This document shows, piece by piece, positions 9,703-18,706 of a stretch of DNA of 64,000 nucleotides. Both the position numbers and the translations under genes were made by a program. Under the pieces are notes generated by a model. The model searched no databases. It saw only the letters and a list, made by a program, of their open reading frames with translations, and was not told the DNA's origin. Source of the DNA: Rufibacter roseolus (lineage in GTDB: Bacteria > Bacteroidota > Bacteroidia > Cytophagales > Hymenobacteraceae); contig NZ_JAFMSU010000004.1 of NCBI RefSeq assembly GCF_017916365.1, positions 37,923-101,922 on the forward strand, in the 5' to 3' direction. The first letter of the stretch is position 1. Each line of letters starts with the position of its first letter.

Positions 9703-9741
9703 AAAAAATATTATATAAGATAATAGAATCGAACCACTATG

Positions 9742-11283
9742 TTAGTTTAGTTCTAATTGCACTGATTGAACACGGGAAGTCAATTCATCTAAATTGATAT
9801 TTGTCCCGTATGGCTGTATCACTTTTTGGATGGTATGGCCGTCATAGCTAACACTGGCTTCTATCATCCCACCTGCGTCAATCGCCAGACGAACTTTAAC
9901 ATTTCCCTCCGGGTTGCCCAACTGTAGCTCACCCAAGGGGCCACGTGCATAATCTCTTATTTTGTCTGACTCTCCCTCAAAGACCTTCAAAGTGGCGTTC
10001 GCATCAGCCTCAAAGGTATCCTCAAAGACAGCCTGTGGAATAGGAGTGTTTTTCTTGAGCAGAAGCTCAACGAAAGGCTGACCAGTGTCACTTATTAACT
10101 CAATTCCTATACTGTGGGCCACGACGTCAGTTACAGAATCTTGCTGGCGCGCATAAAGAGCTGCTCCAATACTGATAGCTGTGTCGTAGTTAAAGCCAGG
10201 CCGGTTTAAAGTTATTTGTCGGTTTGCTTCCTGCGCCAGCATCTTGTGAATCATGGGCATTCTGCTTGACCCACCAGCCAGAACAATGTCATCAATGTCA
10301 TTCCAGCCTAGTCTTGCTTCATTGAGAACCAGCTGCATGATTGTTCTACACCTGGTAATCAAATCCTGACTGCGGTTTTCAAATAAGAATTTCCTAGCTG
10401 CGCCTGGGCTGCGCATGAAAACCGGCTGGGAAGCACCCTCCCTATCCAAATCCAACTCCATTACCTCTGCAGGTAAATCCAACCGAAGCTTTATCTGAGA
10501 GGCATCAGAAAGAGCTATTTTCGCCTTTACAGCTTGTTCCTGTACCAGCCAAAGAAGTTCGTCTGGTACCGGCTTGCCATAGCGCTCAAGGTGCTCATGG
10601 CTTACGTGCTGCTCAATAAGTTCATCCCAGTCTTTCCCTCCCAGCTCATCAGCACCATTAGAGGCGATAACCTCTGCCTTGCCGCGGCCTGTTCGAATGA
10701 TGGTCACATCAAATGTTCCACCGCCTAAATCAAAAACCAGCACCTTACGATCCTGCTCAAGACTCATTCCAAAGGTTAGAGCCGCGGCCGTTGGCTCATT
10801 GATAATTCCGATAACTTTAAGGCCTGCAGCCAGCGCCGCCATTCTGGTCTCGCGGCGCTGGTTTTCTTTAAAATAGGCTGGTACTGTAATTACGGCTTCA
10901 AGTGCAGCATTCTCTGCCCCATTACCCTCTATTATGCCTTTCTTTATGAAGTGGCTTATGGCGCCAGCCCGCAGATATTTTAAAAGTAAGGCTTGCATGC
11001 CTGCAGGCTGGTAATCGTATCCTCCAATTTTATACTTCCCGCCGAGGCTCTCAGCTGATTTACCCATATCACGTTTGAAAAACTGATATACTGGGTTAAC
11101 CAGGTTTACTCTACGGGCAGCAGCTTTGTGACCAAAGCTGGCAACTTTCCCTGTAAAGAATATAATTGATGGAGTTGTTTGATTGCCCTCTAAATCAGGT
11201 ATCACAACAGGCACCCCATCCTCACCAATATAACTTACACAACAAAAGGTAGTACCTAAATCAATACCAATAATAGGCATCAT
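9742..11283 (-). CDS. Lid-less Hsp70 (DnaK-like) ATPase
   Basis: 513 residues with a complete actin-fold ATPase domain: phosphate-1 loop IGIDLGTTFCCV (residues 5-16), the helix VITVPAYFKENQRRETRMAA, INEPTAAALTFG, phosphate-2 loop VFDLGGGTFDVT (about 183-194) and adenosine motif VLAGGSSRMP (about 334-343). A beta-type substrate-binding domain follows (about 385-490, with LLKKNTPIP and the typical FEGE). The sequence ends at residue 513, so the roughly 100-residue helical lid of DnaK (about 630 residues) is absent. No DnaJ or GrpE gene is nearby. This points to a dedicated Hsp70 of the operon rather than the housekeeping chaperone. Its start codon overlaps the stop of the actin-like gene (ATGATG arrangement), implying coupled translation. 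Confidence 0.93.
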   Translation of the reverse strand: MMPIIGIDLGTTFCCVSYIGEDGVPVVIPDLEGNQTTPSIIFFTGKVASFGHKAAARRVNLVNPVYQFFKRDMGKSAESLGGKYKIGGYDYQPAGMQALLLKYLRAGAISHFIKKGIIEGNGAENAALEAVITVPAYFKENQRRETRMAALAAGLKVIGIINEPTAAALTFGMSLEQDRKVLVFDLGGGTFDVTIIRTGRGKAEVIASNGADELGGKDWDELIEQHVSHEHLERYGKPVPDELLWLVQEQAVKAKIALSDASQIKLRLDLPAEVMELDLDREGASQPVFMRSPGAARKFLFENRSQDLITRCRTIMQLVLNEARLGWNDIDDIVLAGGSSRMPMIHKMLAQEANRQITLNRPGFNYDTAISIGAALYARQQDSVTDVVAHSIGIELISDTGQPFVELLLKKNTPIPQAVFEDTFEADANATLKVFEGESDKIRDYARGPLGELQLGNPEGNVKVRLAIDAGGMIEASVSYDGHTIQKVIQPYGTNINLDELTSRVQSVQLELN

Positions 11284-14200
11284 AACATCTTCTCAAGCAT
11301 AATATTTAACAGATAGCGAACCTCCATAATGAATACTGGTTCAATCACTCGTTGGCTTGGCTCCTGAGTTGCAAGGCGGGCAAAATCATTTCGTACGTTA
11401 TTGCGAATCGCCATTCTTTCCTGATTGTTAAGGGTAAGTTGCTCCCCAGGAGGGATGAACCCGGTATCCTGACCCACCGCGTTAAGTACCTCCAGAAAGT
11501 AATCCAGTTGACTTTGGTTAGAATCTTGAAAATGAGTAGTATAACTTTTAAAAAGGTCATCTGATAGCAAAGGTAAATAAGGAGGGTTATGACCTAAACC
11601 CAAATTCACAGACTCACCCATTACTGTTCCCTCCAAGGTAGTTTTTACTTTTGGTGCACCAAAGACAAAGCCTCCAGATTTAGCGGCTTGTACTCCACCG
11701 GCCCTTTCTATATTATCAATCACGACAATGCCACCAGCTGCCTCATTTTTCTGGCCGTCCTTCTGCTTCTTTTGCGCTAAATATTCATAAGGAATATTCA
11801 TGCGCTCAGCTTCTGGAGCCACCTCACCCATTACCACGCAGGCAAAAAGGTTATTCAAGAAACTGGCAGCTAATCCATCTGGCTTAAATTTCCCGTGGTC
11901 TATCCAATCCAGCATCTTACTTGCGTTTCCACCCCAGTGCAACATCAAACCTGAAGTAGATACTGACCGTCCAAAACCGCCTTCTAAAAACTTGTCCAGC
12001 GCAAGCGCAAGGTGACCCGCATAGAAAGCAAGAGCCCCAAACTCAACAACCAGTGCCCTCCGCAACTGCACCACATCTTTGATATTAGAATATTTGGCAA
12101 GCTTGTCCGATATCTCTTTATGCTCTGTGCGTAGGATGTAATTCATCCTAGAAGCAAATTTACTTCCTTTGGATTCGCGTAAGGCAACATTCGCCTCAGG
12201 GCTTAACAAATGATCACCAATACGACCATTACGCGCCATGACTTCAGCAATTTGTCGACCAGCTAAAAGAACTGAAGCATCATACTTTATTTCATTACCG
12301 AACCAAATACTGAAATCAGTAGTCCCTCCACCAACATCAATACAAATTGATCCGCCAGTTTTATTTGCTCTATCTTCTGCAGCCCTTATGGTTTTATCAT
12401 TTGAGAAAAATTCTCCAGCTGCAATTCCCTCAGTTACAAACTTTGGGGCTGATGCAATACCTAATTTGCCAGCCTTGGTTTGGAGTGAAATTATCCCTCC
12501 AGGTTCTAGGGTCCATTCACCAGCGGGCGCATAAAGTAACTTTTGACCATCAACCAAGTTTTCAGCTTGACCATCTTGGGCAAACAACCCATTAAGGGTA
12601 CTTTCCCATTTGCTGCGGTAATCTGTTTCCCGCGAGGTATTGAATGATTTTGGGTATGTGCAACGGAACTCAATTCGTCCTACCCTCTGTCTAACCAAAT
12701 CCACTAAAATCAGGAAAACAAGCGCCTCTAGGTAATTATTAAGGTTCTCAGTGTTTTCATCTTCCCACTTTAAGTCTACCAACACATTCTCTGGGTATCT
12801 CGGCTGGTCTGGGAAATACAGGAAATAGTCTAACAACAAATCTTTCCGAACCCCAGGATTATATTCACGCAATGCCGTTGGAGTAGGCATATTCACATCC
12901 TTGACAGGAACAAAGAAAGCTTGTGCCAGAGATGCGCGTTTATCTGGTTGGGCCGCTAGAAGCGACCGTAGATACTCACTTTTAAAGCGCAATGCCAAAG
13001 GCTCTGCTTGTTCGTCTTGGAGAGTAAATACATTGGTGTTTGAAGTACCAAAGTCCACACCAACAATTGCTTTCTTAGAAAAAGACTTCATCTCTAAGTT
13101 GCGATCCCTGCCCACTAAAATTAACCCGACAGGGTTCAGATTGCCTCTTTCGGCAATTTCAATACCCTCTGGAAAGCAGTCTACTCCGCTAATTCGGGTT
13201 AACTCTGCTTTCAGACGATCATTTGATGTATCTAGCCTCTGCTGACGATTCTTTAAATAAAAGTGATCTGAACCAAAATGCACTGGTGTAGCGGCTAAAC
13301 GCTCTGTATCAGAGAAGAGTAAATAGTATCGTGCCCAAAATTCTCCCATGTAATTCGGGAATAGCTCCAGGACAGGAACTTCTCTTTCTATTAAAACACC
13401 TTCCCCTTCAGCTTGGATTGCCCCCTTTGAAAGATAGCGCTTCTTGATCAGAAGACTCTGCCCATTACGGAGCGGGAGACGCATGCTGAAAATAACTTGG
13501 TCATTTTCTTCGGCATATGAGGGTTTTAACTTATCTGTGATATCCTCTACAGAAAAGAATTGAAGTATTTCTTTCCGGAGGGGTAGCAAATAACGACTAG
13601 ACAACCCATTGGCGCTGGCCTCGGCCTGTGGAATGAAGTTATCATTGCCTGATGCTTTGGTTAAGGTCGAAGTAAGAAAATAAAGTTCTGGGCGAATCCA
13701 TAGTCCTTTATCTTTGCCAATATCTGTGTTATTTATTTTTGTTCCAGAAGGCTCTTTAAACAATCGCCTTATTGGGTCTGGCCCCAGTTCAGCAGGTTTG
13801 ACACCAGGCCAAAGCTTTAGGTTCTGGCCGAGTAGCCCAGCGTCAATAAGAATCACATGCTCTAAATGCTTTGGCATTCTTTGGGGGTTCACCTCCAGTG
13901 CATAATCGGAAGATGGCCCTACTTTCGCATTTTTGTCTGGTTTTAATGGTCTTAATAGTAACTGGTATATACCACGTGGACCTAGGAAACTTGCCTCCGG
14001 TATCCGCTCTGCCTCCTCGGCAGGTTGAAAATCAGCGGCATCAATTGGAGCATGTTCTGAAATTCCTAAAGCTAATTTGATATCAAGAAGCCAGGCACGC
14101 AACTCTCTGTTGATAGTTTCAACAACGACATGATCCTGGCTACCCGCCACCTGCTCAGTATTCGCAATGGCAGAAAATTCTGACGCAAACCATTGCACCC

Positions 14201-14801
14201 ATTCCCCTACACTTTCTAAGTCCTCAAGATTATCAGGCGGGGATAGATACCCCTCCGAATCCTTGAAAGGAAAAGATTTTGCTTGCAGCTTTAAGTTGTA
14301 ATCCGCGGAGGTAAAAGCTAGAGTAACGGGTGAAAACGCCCCTAAGGTAACTCCCTCGTACTGCACAAGAAGGAAATCTGTCCAGTTGTAAAGATCTGCT
14401 CCCGACTGTAAACGAATTGACCGGGGCGCAAGGTTACTTAAAGCCTTGGCCAAACGGCGATCATCTCCTGGATTGATGCTTACCGGCTTGAATTTGATTT
14501 CCTGTTTTAAATCAGGTTTTATCTCCCTTAGAGCCAATAAACTTAATAGGCCACGCCATTCCTGAACCACCCGGCTACGCATAGGATGGTCCTTTTTATC
14601 AAGAGCGCTTTGAAAAGTTAATGGTCTTGCAAAAGCGTCGGGAACTGAAGATACCCCAGACTGTGACTCTGGGGCAACCTCTATTCCTTTTGCAATGGAT
14701 AGGATGATACTTTTATCTTGGGCTTCCCAATGGCCATTTTGCTTAGGTTCAGATACATTAGCATCGGAAAGCTTGGGCAGATATAGGTGCTTTTTGGACA
14801 T
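11280..14801 (-). CDS. Giant protein with C-terminal actin/Hsp70-fold ATPase domain
   Basis: 1173 residues. The first roughly 570 carry no motif I recognise. From about residue 578 an actin-like ATPase core is visible: phosphate-1 motif VGVDFGTSNTNVF, phosphate-2 motif CIDVGGGTTDFSIWFG (about 819-834), and a later MLHWGGNASKMLDW segment where the adenosine-binding Gly-Gly motif is expected (about 950-965). The spacing between the motifs is larger than in Hsp70, so insertions are likely. Some secreted-virulence-type proteins (SrfB-like) have a comparable large actin-fold architecture, but I cannot confirm that relation. It is followed without a gap by the lid-less Hsp70 and preceded by the tubulin-like gene 17 bp upstream. 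Two actin-fold ATPases plus a tubulin-fold protein in one operon strongly suggest a nucleotide-driven assembly. Confidence 0.8.
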   Translation of the reverse strand: MSKKHLYLPKLSDANVSEPKQNGHWEAQDKSIILSIAKGIEVAPESQSGVSSVPDAFARPLTFQSALDKKDHPMRSRVVQEWRGLLSLLALREIKPDLKQEIKFKPVSINPGDDRRLAKALSNLAPRSIRLQSGADLYNWTDFLLVQYEGVTLGAFSPVTLAFTSADYNLKLQAKSFPFKDSEGYLSPPDNLEDLESVGEWVQWFASEFSAIANTEQVAGSQDHVVVETINRELRAWLLDIKLALGISEHAPIDAADFQPAEEAERIPEASFLGPRGIYQLLLRPLKPDKNAKVGPSSDYALEVNPQRMPKHLEHVILIDAGLLGQNLKLWPGVKPAELGPDPIRRLFKEPSGTKINNTDIGKDKGLWIRPELYFLTSTLTKASGNDNFIPQAEASANGLSSRYLLPLRKEILQFFSVEDITDKLKPSYAEENDQVIFSMRLPLRNGQSLLIKKRYLSKGAIQAEGEGVLIEREVPVLELFPNYMGEFWARYYLLFSDTERLAATPVHFGSDHFYLKNRQQRLDTSNDRLKAELTRISGVDCFPEGIEIAERGNLNPVGLILVGRDRNLEMKSFSKKAIVGVDFGTSNTNVFTLQDEQAEPLALRFKSEYLRSLLAAQPDKRASLAQAFFVPVKDVNMPTPTALREYNPGVRKDLLLDYFLYFPDQPRYPENVLVDLKWEDENTENLNNYLEALVFLILVDLVRQRVGRIEFRCTYPKSFNTSRETDYRSKWESTLNGLFAQDGQAENLVDGQKLLYAPAGEWTLEPGGIISLQTKAGKLGIASAPKFVTEGIAAGEFFSNDKTIRAAEDRANKTGGSICIDVGGGTTDFSIWFGNEIKYDASVLLAGRQIAEVMARNGRIGDHLLSPEANVALRESKGSKFASRMNYILRTEHKEISDKLAKYSNIKDVVQLRRALVVEFGALAFYAGHLALALDKFLEGGFGRSVSTSGLMLHWGGNASKMLDWIDHGKFKPDGLAASFLNNLFACVVMGEVAPEAERMNIPYEYLAQKKQKDGQKNEAAGGIVVIDNIERAGGVQAAKSGGFVFGAPKVKTTLEGTVMGESVNLGLGHNPPYLPLLSDDLFKSYTTHFQDSNQSQLDYFLEVLNAVGQDTGFIPPGEQLTLNNQERMAIRNNVRNDFARLATQEPSQRVIEPVFIMEVRYLLNIMLEKML

Positions 14802-14818
14802 TACTTTGAGAAAACAGA

Positions 14819-16390
14819 TTAGCGATGGGCAGTGTTATCCTTGTTAAATTCAACAGCCGCCCTAAAAAAGATATTGAGGTATTTGTCTGCCGCATCTTGT
14901 GTGGCATCTTCAATTACACTTCTATTATTGTCGTTTAAAATTGCATAATAGTCATAGAAGTTCTTTCCTGCCTGTTTATCACGCAGAAGCCTGCCCAAGT
15001 TTTCATGGTGCATCTCTGGATTCCGTAACGCTAAAGCATTTCCCCTTGATTGTGTATCAGAGGAGTTTAGTATCATGTCCTTATTTATTAGACGCACATT
15101 TTCTCCCTCGTCCAAATCAGTTATCCACTTTAAGAATAGAGAGGCAAAATCCGCTGCTTTATCATGTAAGTCTTTATTCTTTCCATGAGCAGGGTTGTGT
15201 CTAGCACTGTCTTCCTGGTAATTTTTAAAACTGTCACTATACCATGGCAACTTCTTTACCTCTTTATATGGTTCGTTAAGGTATTTTCTTCCAAGCGTCA
15301 GGTAAGTAAAAGAGAAAAGGGTAAATTCACTTATACAAGTTTTAAATTTGTCACGCATTTCAGGAAGTTTCAACCCATTCCTAGTGAGCGGCAAATCACC
15401 CCAGCTCACATCTTTTGTGTCACGGCTTGCAATAAAATAGCTTTTATCCGCACCATCCCCTGGAGTCTCTTGGGCAAAGAAATCAAATGCGGCCAAAGCC
15501 GATGCCAATTCAACATAATGAGGGCGATTTTCCTGCGTTGAAGTGCCAGTTGAAAACGGACCTACATCCTGGCCCAGGGAATCTCCTATAAAATAATACT
15601 GATCGAACGCCAGCTGTTTATCATTATAATAATGAAGGGCAGCTTTAGTCGCGGCTGGAAAATCCTGCGGCGTAACAAACATTTTCTCACCCTTAGTATT
15701 ATCTACTTTAAAGTTAAAATATGGAAGCACCAATGCGCCCCCTAAAAGCACTTTGCTCCGGCCTACTCCTAGAGCGGTTTGCAAATCCTTATTATACTTC
15801 AAAACTGCATCTGCTCCCAATGTTGGGAACCCAGCAGCGCCAGTACCACCAAAGATAGAACCGACCAAAAACACGCGAGCGGAGCTGGCCTCAGAAGGCA
15901 TATTGTCCTTCAGCATCTTAAAAGGATATTTGTCCATAGGGGGATTCGCCATTACGACAGCGCCTATGGAGGGATGACCTCGGAAGCCTTCATTAAGCGC
16001 TGTATCCAATTCAAGTTGGGTGAATAGCAAGTCCGCGACGGAAGCAAGGGATTGATCCTGAGACTTCAGGTTTTCATATCCAATAAATTTTGCCAAGGTT
16101 TGATCTGCCTCGTCAAAAATTGACCAGATAAAAGGTGCATCGCCTTCTGGGATAATAATGTCCGTTTGAAAGGCAGGGTTGTTTTCTTCTCGCTTGAAGG
16201 AGCTTCTTAAGGAGCGGTACTTTTGTATTAAAGTTTTTGTACGAGTTAAATTACCGTTCCCGTTATCAGGGTCAATGAGCATAAGGTGCACCTTTCCCTT
16301 CGGCCCATATCCTGCTGCGCAACAATGCACAAAGGCCTCTAGCACCCGTGATCCTGTGCCACCGATACCAATCAAAAAATTTTCTTGCAT
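14819..16390 (-). CDS. Tubulin/FtsZ-superfamily-like GTPase candidate
   Basis: 523 residues. The N-terminus FLIGIGGTGSRVLEAFVHCC (residues 5-24) is a Gly-rich Rossmann-type loop as in tubulin-like proteins. It is followed by LMLIDPDNGNGNL, where a strand ends in acidic and Asn residues. The segment VFLVGSIFGGTGAAGFPTLG (about 173-192) contains GGTGAAG, close to the tubulin signature GGGTGSG that contacts GTP phosphates. Length and motif order fit the bacterial 'tubulin-like' families that differ from cell-division FtsZ. Published genome-context work predicted one such family to work with a vWA protein in membrane remodelling (recalled, not checked here), and a vWA-like lipoprotein is two genes upstream. 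Polymerisation and GTP hydrolysis are unproven. The cell-division FtsZ is unlikely because the body of the protein is too divergent. Confidence 0.78.
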   Translation of the reverse strand: MQENFLIGIGGTGSRVLEAFVHCCAAGYGPKGKVHLMLIDPDNGNGNLTRTKTLIQKYRSLRSSFKREENNPAFQTDIIIPEGDAPFIWSIFDEADQTLAKFIGYENLKSQDQSLASVADLLFTQLELDTALNEGFRGHPSIGAVVMANPPMDKYPFKMLKDNMPSEASSARVFLVGSIFGGTGAAGFPTLGADAVLKYNKDLQTALGVGRSKVLLGGALVLPYFNFKVDNTKGEKMFVTPQDFPAATKAALHYYNDKQLAFDQYYFIGDSLGQDVGPFSTGTSTQENRPHYVELASALAAFDFFAQETPGDGADKSYFIASRDTKDVSWGDLPLTRNGLKLPEMRDKFKTCISEFTLFSFTYLTLGRKYLNEPYKEVKKLPWYSDSFKNYQEDSARHNPAHGKNKDLHDKAADFASLFLKWITDLDEGENVRLINKDMILNSSDTQSRGNALALRNPEMHHENLGRLLRDKQAGKNFYDYYAILNDNNRSVIEDATQDAADKYLNIFFRAAVEFNKDNTAHR

Positions 16391-16413
16391 AATTGTGAAA
16401 AGAGGAGCTGGGA

Positions 16414-16872
16414 TTATTTACCGTAAGGCAGGTTCTCAACGGCCCTTGGTGAGAAAAGAAAGGTAACAAACCAGTAAAGCAGGGCCGTAAGTGCTAAATT
16501 GACGAAGAAGTAGATAGCGAACCACTTGGATTCTATACCCTCTTCTCTGTTTAAATACCAAAGAATCGCAGTTAAAATTATTGAGATTGTAAAGAGCAGC
16601 AGAAAAAATTGCGTGTATTTGCTTTTAGCTTCTTTTAGTCGGGTTGCAGTTGCAGGTTGGGTTCCATAAAAGTACCAATAGCAAGCCAATCCGATTCCAA
16701 ACACTGCTGCTATTCCAAAGATGGTACGTAGAAAATCGGCCAACTCCTCTGGAGATTGTATAGCTAAGCTAGGTCCTTCTGTAAAGGTCTCAGCTAGAAA
16801 GATGCCAAATACAGCCCAAAGCACGCCACCGATTACAACAGTAGCCAAATAGTTAATAGGTGAAGTTTTCAT
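16414..16872 (-). CDS. Small integral membrane protein, four TM helices
   Basis: 152 residues with four clear hydrophobic segments at about 8-27 (YLATVVIGGVLWAVFGIFLA), 48-68, 87-107 and 119-141. A polar loop separates segments two and three, and short charged tails sit at both ends. No catalytic motif is visible. It lies between the vWA-like lipoprotein (48 bp upstream) and the tubulin-like gene (23 bp downstream). The position suggests that it anchors the cytosolic tubulin/actin-like components to the inner membrane or links them to the lipoprotein on the other side. The family is not recognised. Confidence 0.72.
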   Translation of the reverse strand: MKTSPINYLATVVIGGVLWAVFGIFLAETFTEGPSLAIQSPEELADFLRTIFGIAAVFGIGLACYWYFYGTQPATATRLKEAKSKYTQFFLLLFTISIILTAILWYLNREEGIESKWFAIYFFVNLALTALLYWFVTFLFSPRAVENLPYGK

Positions 16873-16920
16873 AAAAAAGTGATCCGAGGTGAATGTGATT
16901 TAAGAATTAAAAAAAATAGT

Positions 16921-18222
16921 TTATTTGCGACCGAAAACAAGATACATCTTGCCGTATTTAGGCTCGAATTGGGTAGCTGAATTGACAACAAGGGACCTAA
17001 CAAGGGTCTCCAATTCAAGTGTCTTATTTTCATTGCTTCCTTGGCGAAAATCCTGTGTTGAATTATCTGTAACCCAATTAGGGAGCTGAATCTTTCCTAA
17101 ATTGTCGTATTCCCATACAATCTGATAGGCAGAAAAATCACCTTCCTTTAAATCTAGGTTGACAGTAGCCTTTCCAGTGAACTTAGCCGGATCAGCTTTT
17201 AATACTTCTAAGTTCAGGCTTTGCTCATCCACTAAAGAATCCTTTGCTGCATTGTCTTTCCTGTAAATCCGAGCCTTCACATTCTGCGGATTTACAGGCA
17301 ATGCATATGGCTCAAGCTTGAAATTGACAGTATATTCAATGGTTGCTTTTGAGCCTTTATCTGGGTTCCAATTAAAAGCATAAATGTTTCCAATATCAGC
17401 AAACTGTTTCCTAATAGAGGAAACATTGATGGATTTGCTTTCTTTTGCCTTCTTAGCTTCAGCAGTGAAGCTTTTAATTGGATACCGGGTAAGCAATAAA
17501 GCTTGATCAGCCTTGACGTAAGGTTGATTCCTGAATGCGGAAAAGATTAAACCTATATTAGCTTTAGACCCAAAGACAAGAAGGTAAAGCGGACGCTCTC
17601 CATTTACTTTTACAGGTGGCTGAACATCGGCAACATACCCGTTAAATTCACTCTTCAAGCCTAAGAGTCCCACTTCCACGCCATTCTTGAAGCACTTATC
17701 TTGTATAGCAGCCACAACTTTATTCGCATCTGCATTGCTATAGAAAAGATCTGTGATAAAAATAGAAACACGACTAGGGTCTACACTGTCAACAGCCTGC
17801 GCAAAGTTGGTCTCTGATCTAAAGCCTTTGTCATCCCACAAGGAAGGGCTATTACGGGCAGCCACAAAGGCATCTCTTTCCAGCGGAGCCACTGATCGCC
17901 CATATTTATAAAATTTAATCTCAGAACTTTTAGCAGCATTCTGCACAACGGCTTCAATGCCCCCCAACAACCTGGAGAAAGTTGTTGCCTGCGGTTGAGC
18001 AAAACCCTGCATTGAGTAAGTAGCATCCAAATAAATGTCTACTGGCAATCGAGACCCTGCCTTACTTCCAGAGGAAGAAGATCCAACTACATCGGAGAAG
18101 TAATAATGAAAATCTGGATAGCTTTGATTTTTTTTAGATGAGACCTCCTTATCGCTACTACAGGATAAAACATACAAAAAACAAAAGAGCAAGAAAAAAG
18201 GAGCAAGTAATCGTTTAATCAT
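16921..18222 (-). CDS. Lipoprotein with von Willebrand factor A-like domain
   Basis: I chose the ATG at 18222 rather than an in-frame one at 18255 because it gives a standard lipoprotein signal: MIKRLLAPFFLLFCFLYVLS followed by the lipidated Cys21. The mature part begins with a Ser/Lys-rich linker and then VDIYLDATYSMQGF, a metal-ion-dependent adhesion site of the form DxTxS (Asp66, Thr68, Ser70). Thr138 in RSETNF and Asp158 in FITDLFY are well placed as the other MIDAS ligands. vWA domains bind a divalent metal and a protein partner. Residues after about 210 form a second, probably beta-rich domain. It should sit in the periplasm on an inner- or outer-membrane leaflet. It is the first of the seven tightly packed genes. 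Confidence 0.82.
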   Translation of the reverse strand: MIKRLLAPFFLLFCFLYVLSCSSDKEVSSKKNQSYPDFHYYFSDVVGSSSSGSKAGSRLPVDIYLDATYSMQGFAQPQATTFSRLLGGIEAVVQNAAKSSEIKFYKYGRSVAPLERDAFVAARNSPSLWDDKGFRSETNFAQAVDSVDPSRVSIFITDLFYSNADANKVVAAIQDKCFKNGVEVGLLGLKSEFNGYVADVQPPVKVNGERPLYLLVFGSKANIGLIFSAFRNQPYVKADQALLLTRYPIKSFTAEAKKAKESKSINVSSIRKQFADIGNIYAFNWNPDKGSKATIEYTVNFKLEPYALPVNPQNVKARIYRKDNAAKDSLVDEQSLNLEVLKADPAKFTGKATVNLDLKEGDFSAYQIVWEYDNLGKIQLPNWVTDNSTQDFRQGSNENKTLELETLVRSLVVNSATQFEPKYGKMYLVFGRK

Positions 18223-18334
18223 GATAATTATATAGTTATAGAAATTATATAGCACAGTAAAACTATGTTAATTTCTTGAATATCCCAGGATCCAAAAATG
18301 TCTTTTTCAATGATTACCATTAAGCATTCCGGCT

Positions 18335-18706
18335 TTATTCCTCTTTTGAAAGCTCATTTATAAAAGACCTAGTTTGGCCAGCTAAGTCATGAAAATCTTC
18401 TTTGATGTTTCTTAGATCATGCTTAACCTTTATGGCATTATATTTACCTATTAGCCTATTGATTTTTTCTCTTTCGCCCGAATTTAATTTATTTTCATAG
18501 AGGGCTATCCTTTCTGCACATAATGTAAGATATCGCTCTTCAACCTCACTCCATTCTTCTTCAGAGTACGACTTTTGATTGGTTTCTACCTCCTGGACTA
18601 AACTCTCCAAATCTTCAATAGAGCCATTCTTTGTGTGAAGATTACAAGATGATAAGTATGGTAAAAAAAATAGCGGAACTATAAGCAATTGGCTTCTAAA
18701 TTTCAA
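18335..18706 (-). CDS. Small helical lipoprotein, possible leader gene of the vWA/tubulin-like operon
   Basis: About 123 residues. The signal KFRSQLLIVPLFFLPYLSSC ends in a lipobox (LSSC), followed by a highly charged, Glu/Lys-rich, mostly helical mature part likely to form coiled coils. The only start in frame that gives the full signal is a TTG at 18706, which is acceptable but unusual. The stop is 112 bp upstream of the vWA-like lipoprotein start, on the same strand, so it could be co-transcribed with that operon or independent. Short helical Bacteroidota lipoproteins of this type are common and uncharacterised. No function can be assigned. Confidence 0.6.
   Translation of the reverse strand: MKFRSQLLIVPLFFLPYLSSCNLHTKNGSIEDLESLVQEVETNQKSYSEEEWSEVEERYLTLCAERIALYENKLNSGEREKINRLIGKYNAIKVKHDLRNIKEDFHDLAGQTRSFINELSKEE

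Noticed and set aside
9742..11283. Housekeeping DnaK
   Set aside because: It lacks the lid domain, has no grpE or dnaJ neighbours, and is translationally coupled to unrelated membrane-complex genes.
14819..16390. Cell-division FtsZ
   Set aside because: Only the two nucleotide-loop motifs match; total sequence and context differ and no division genes are near.
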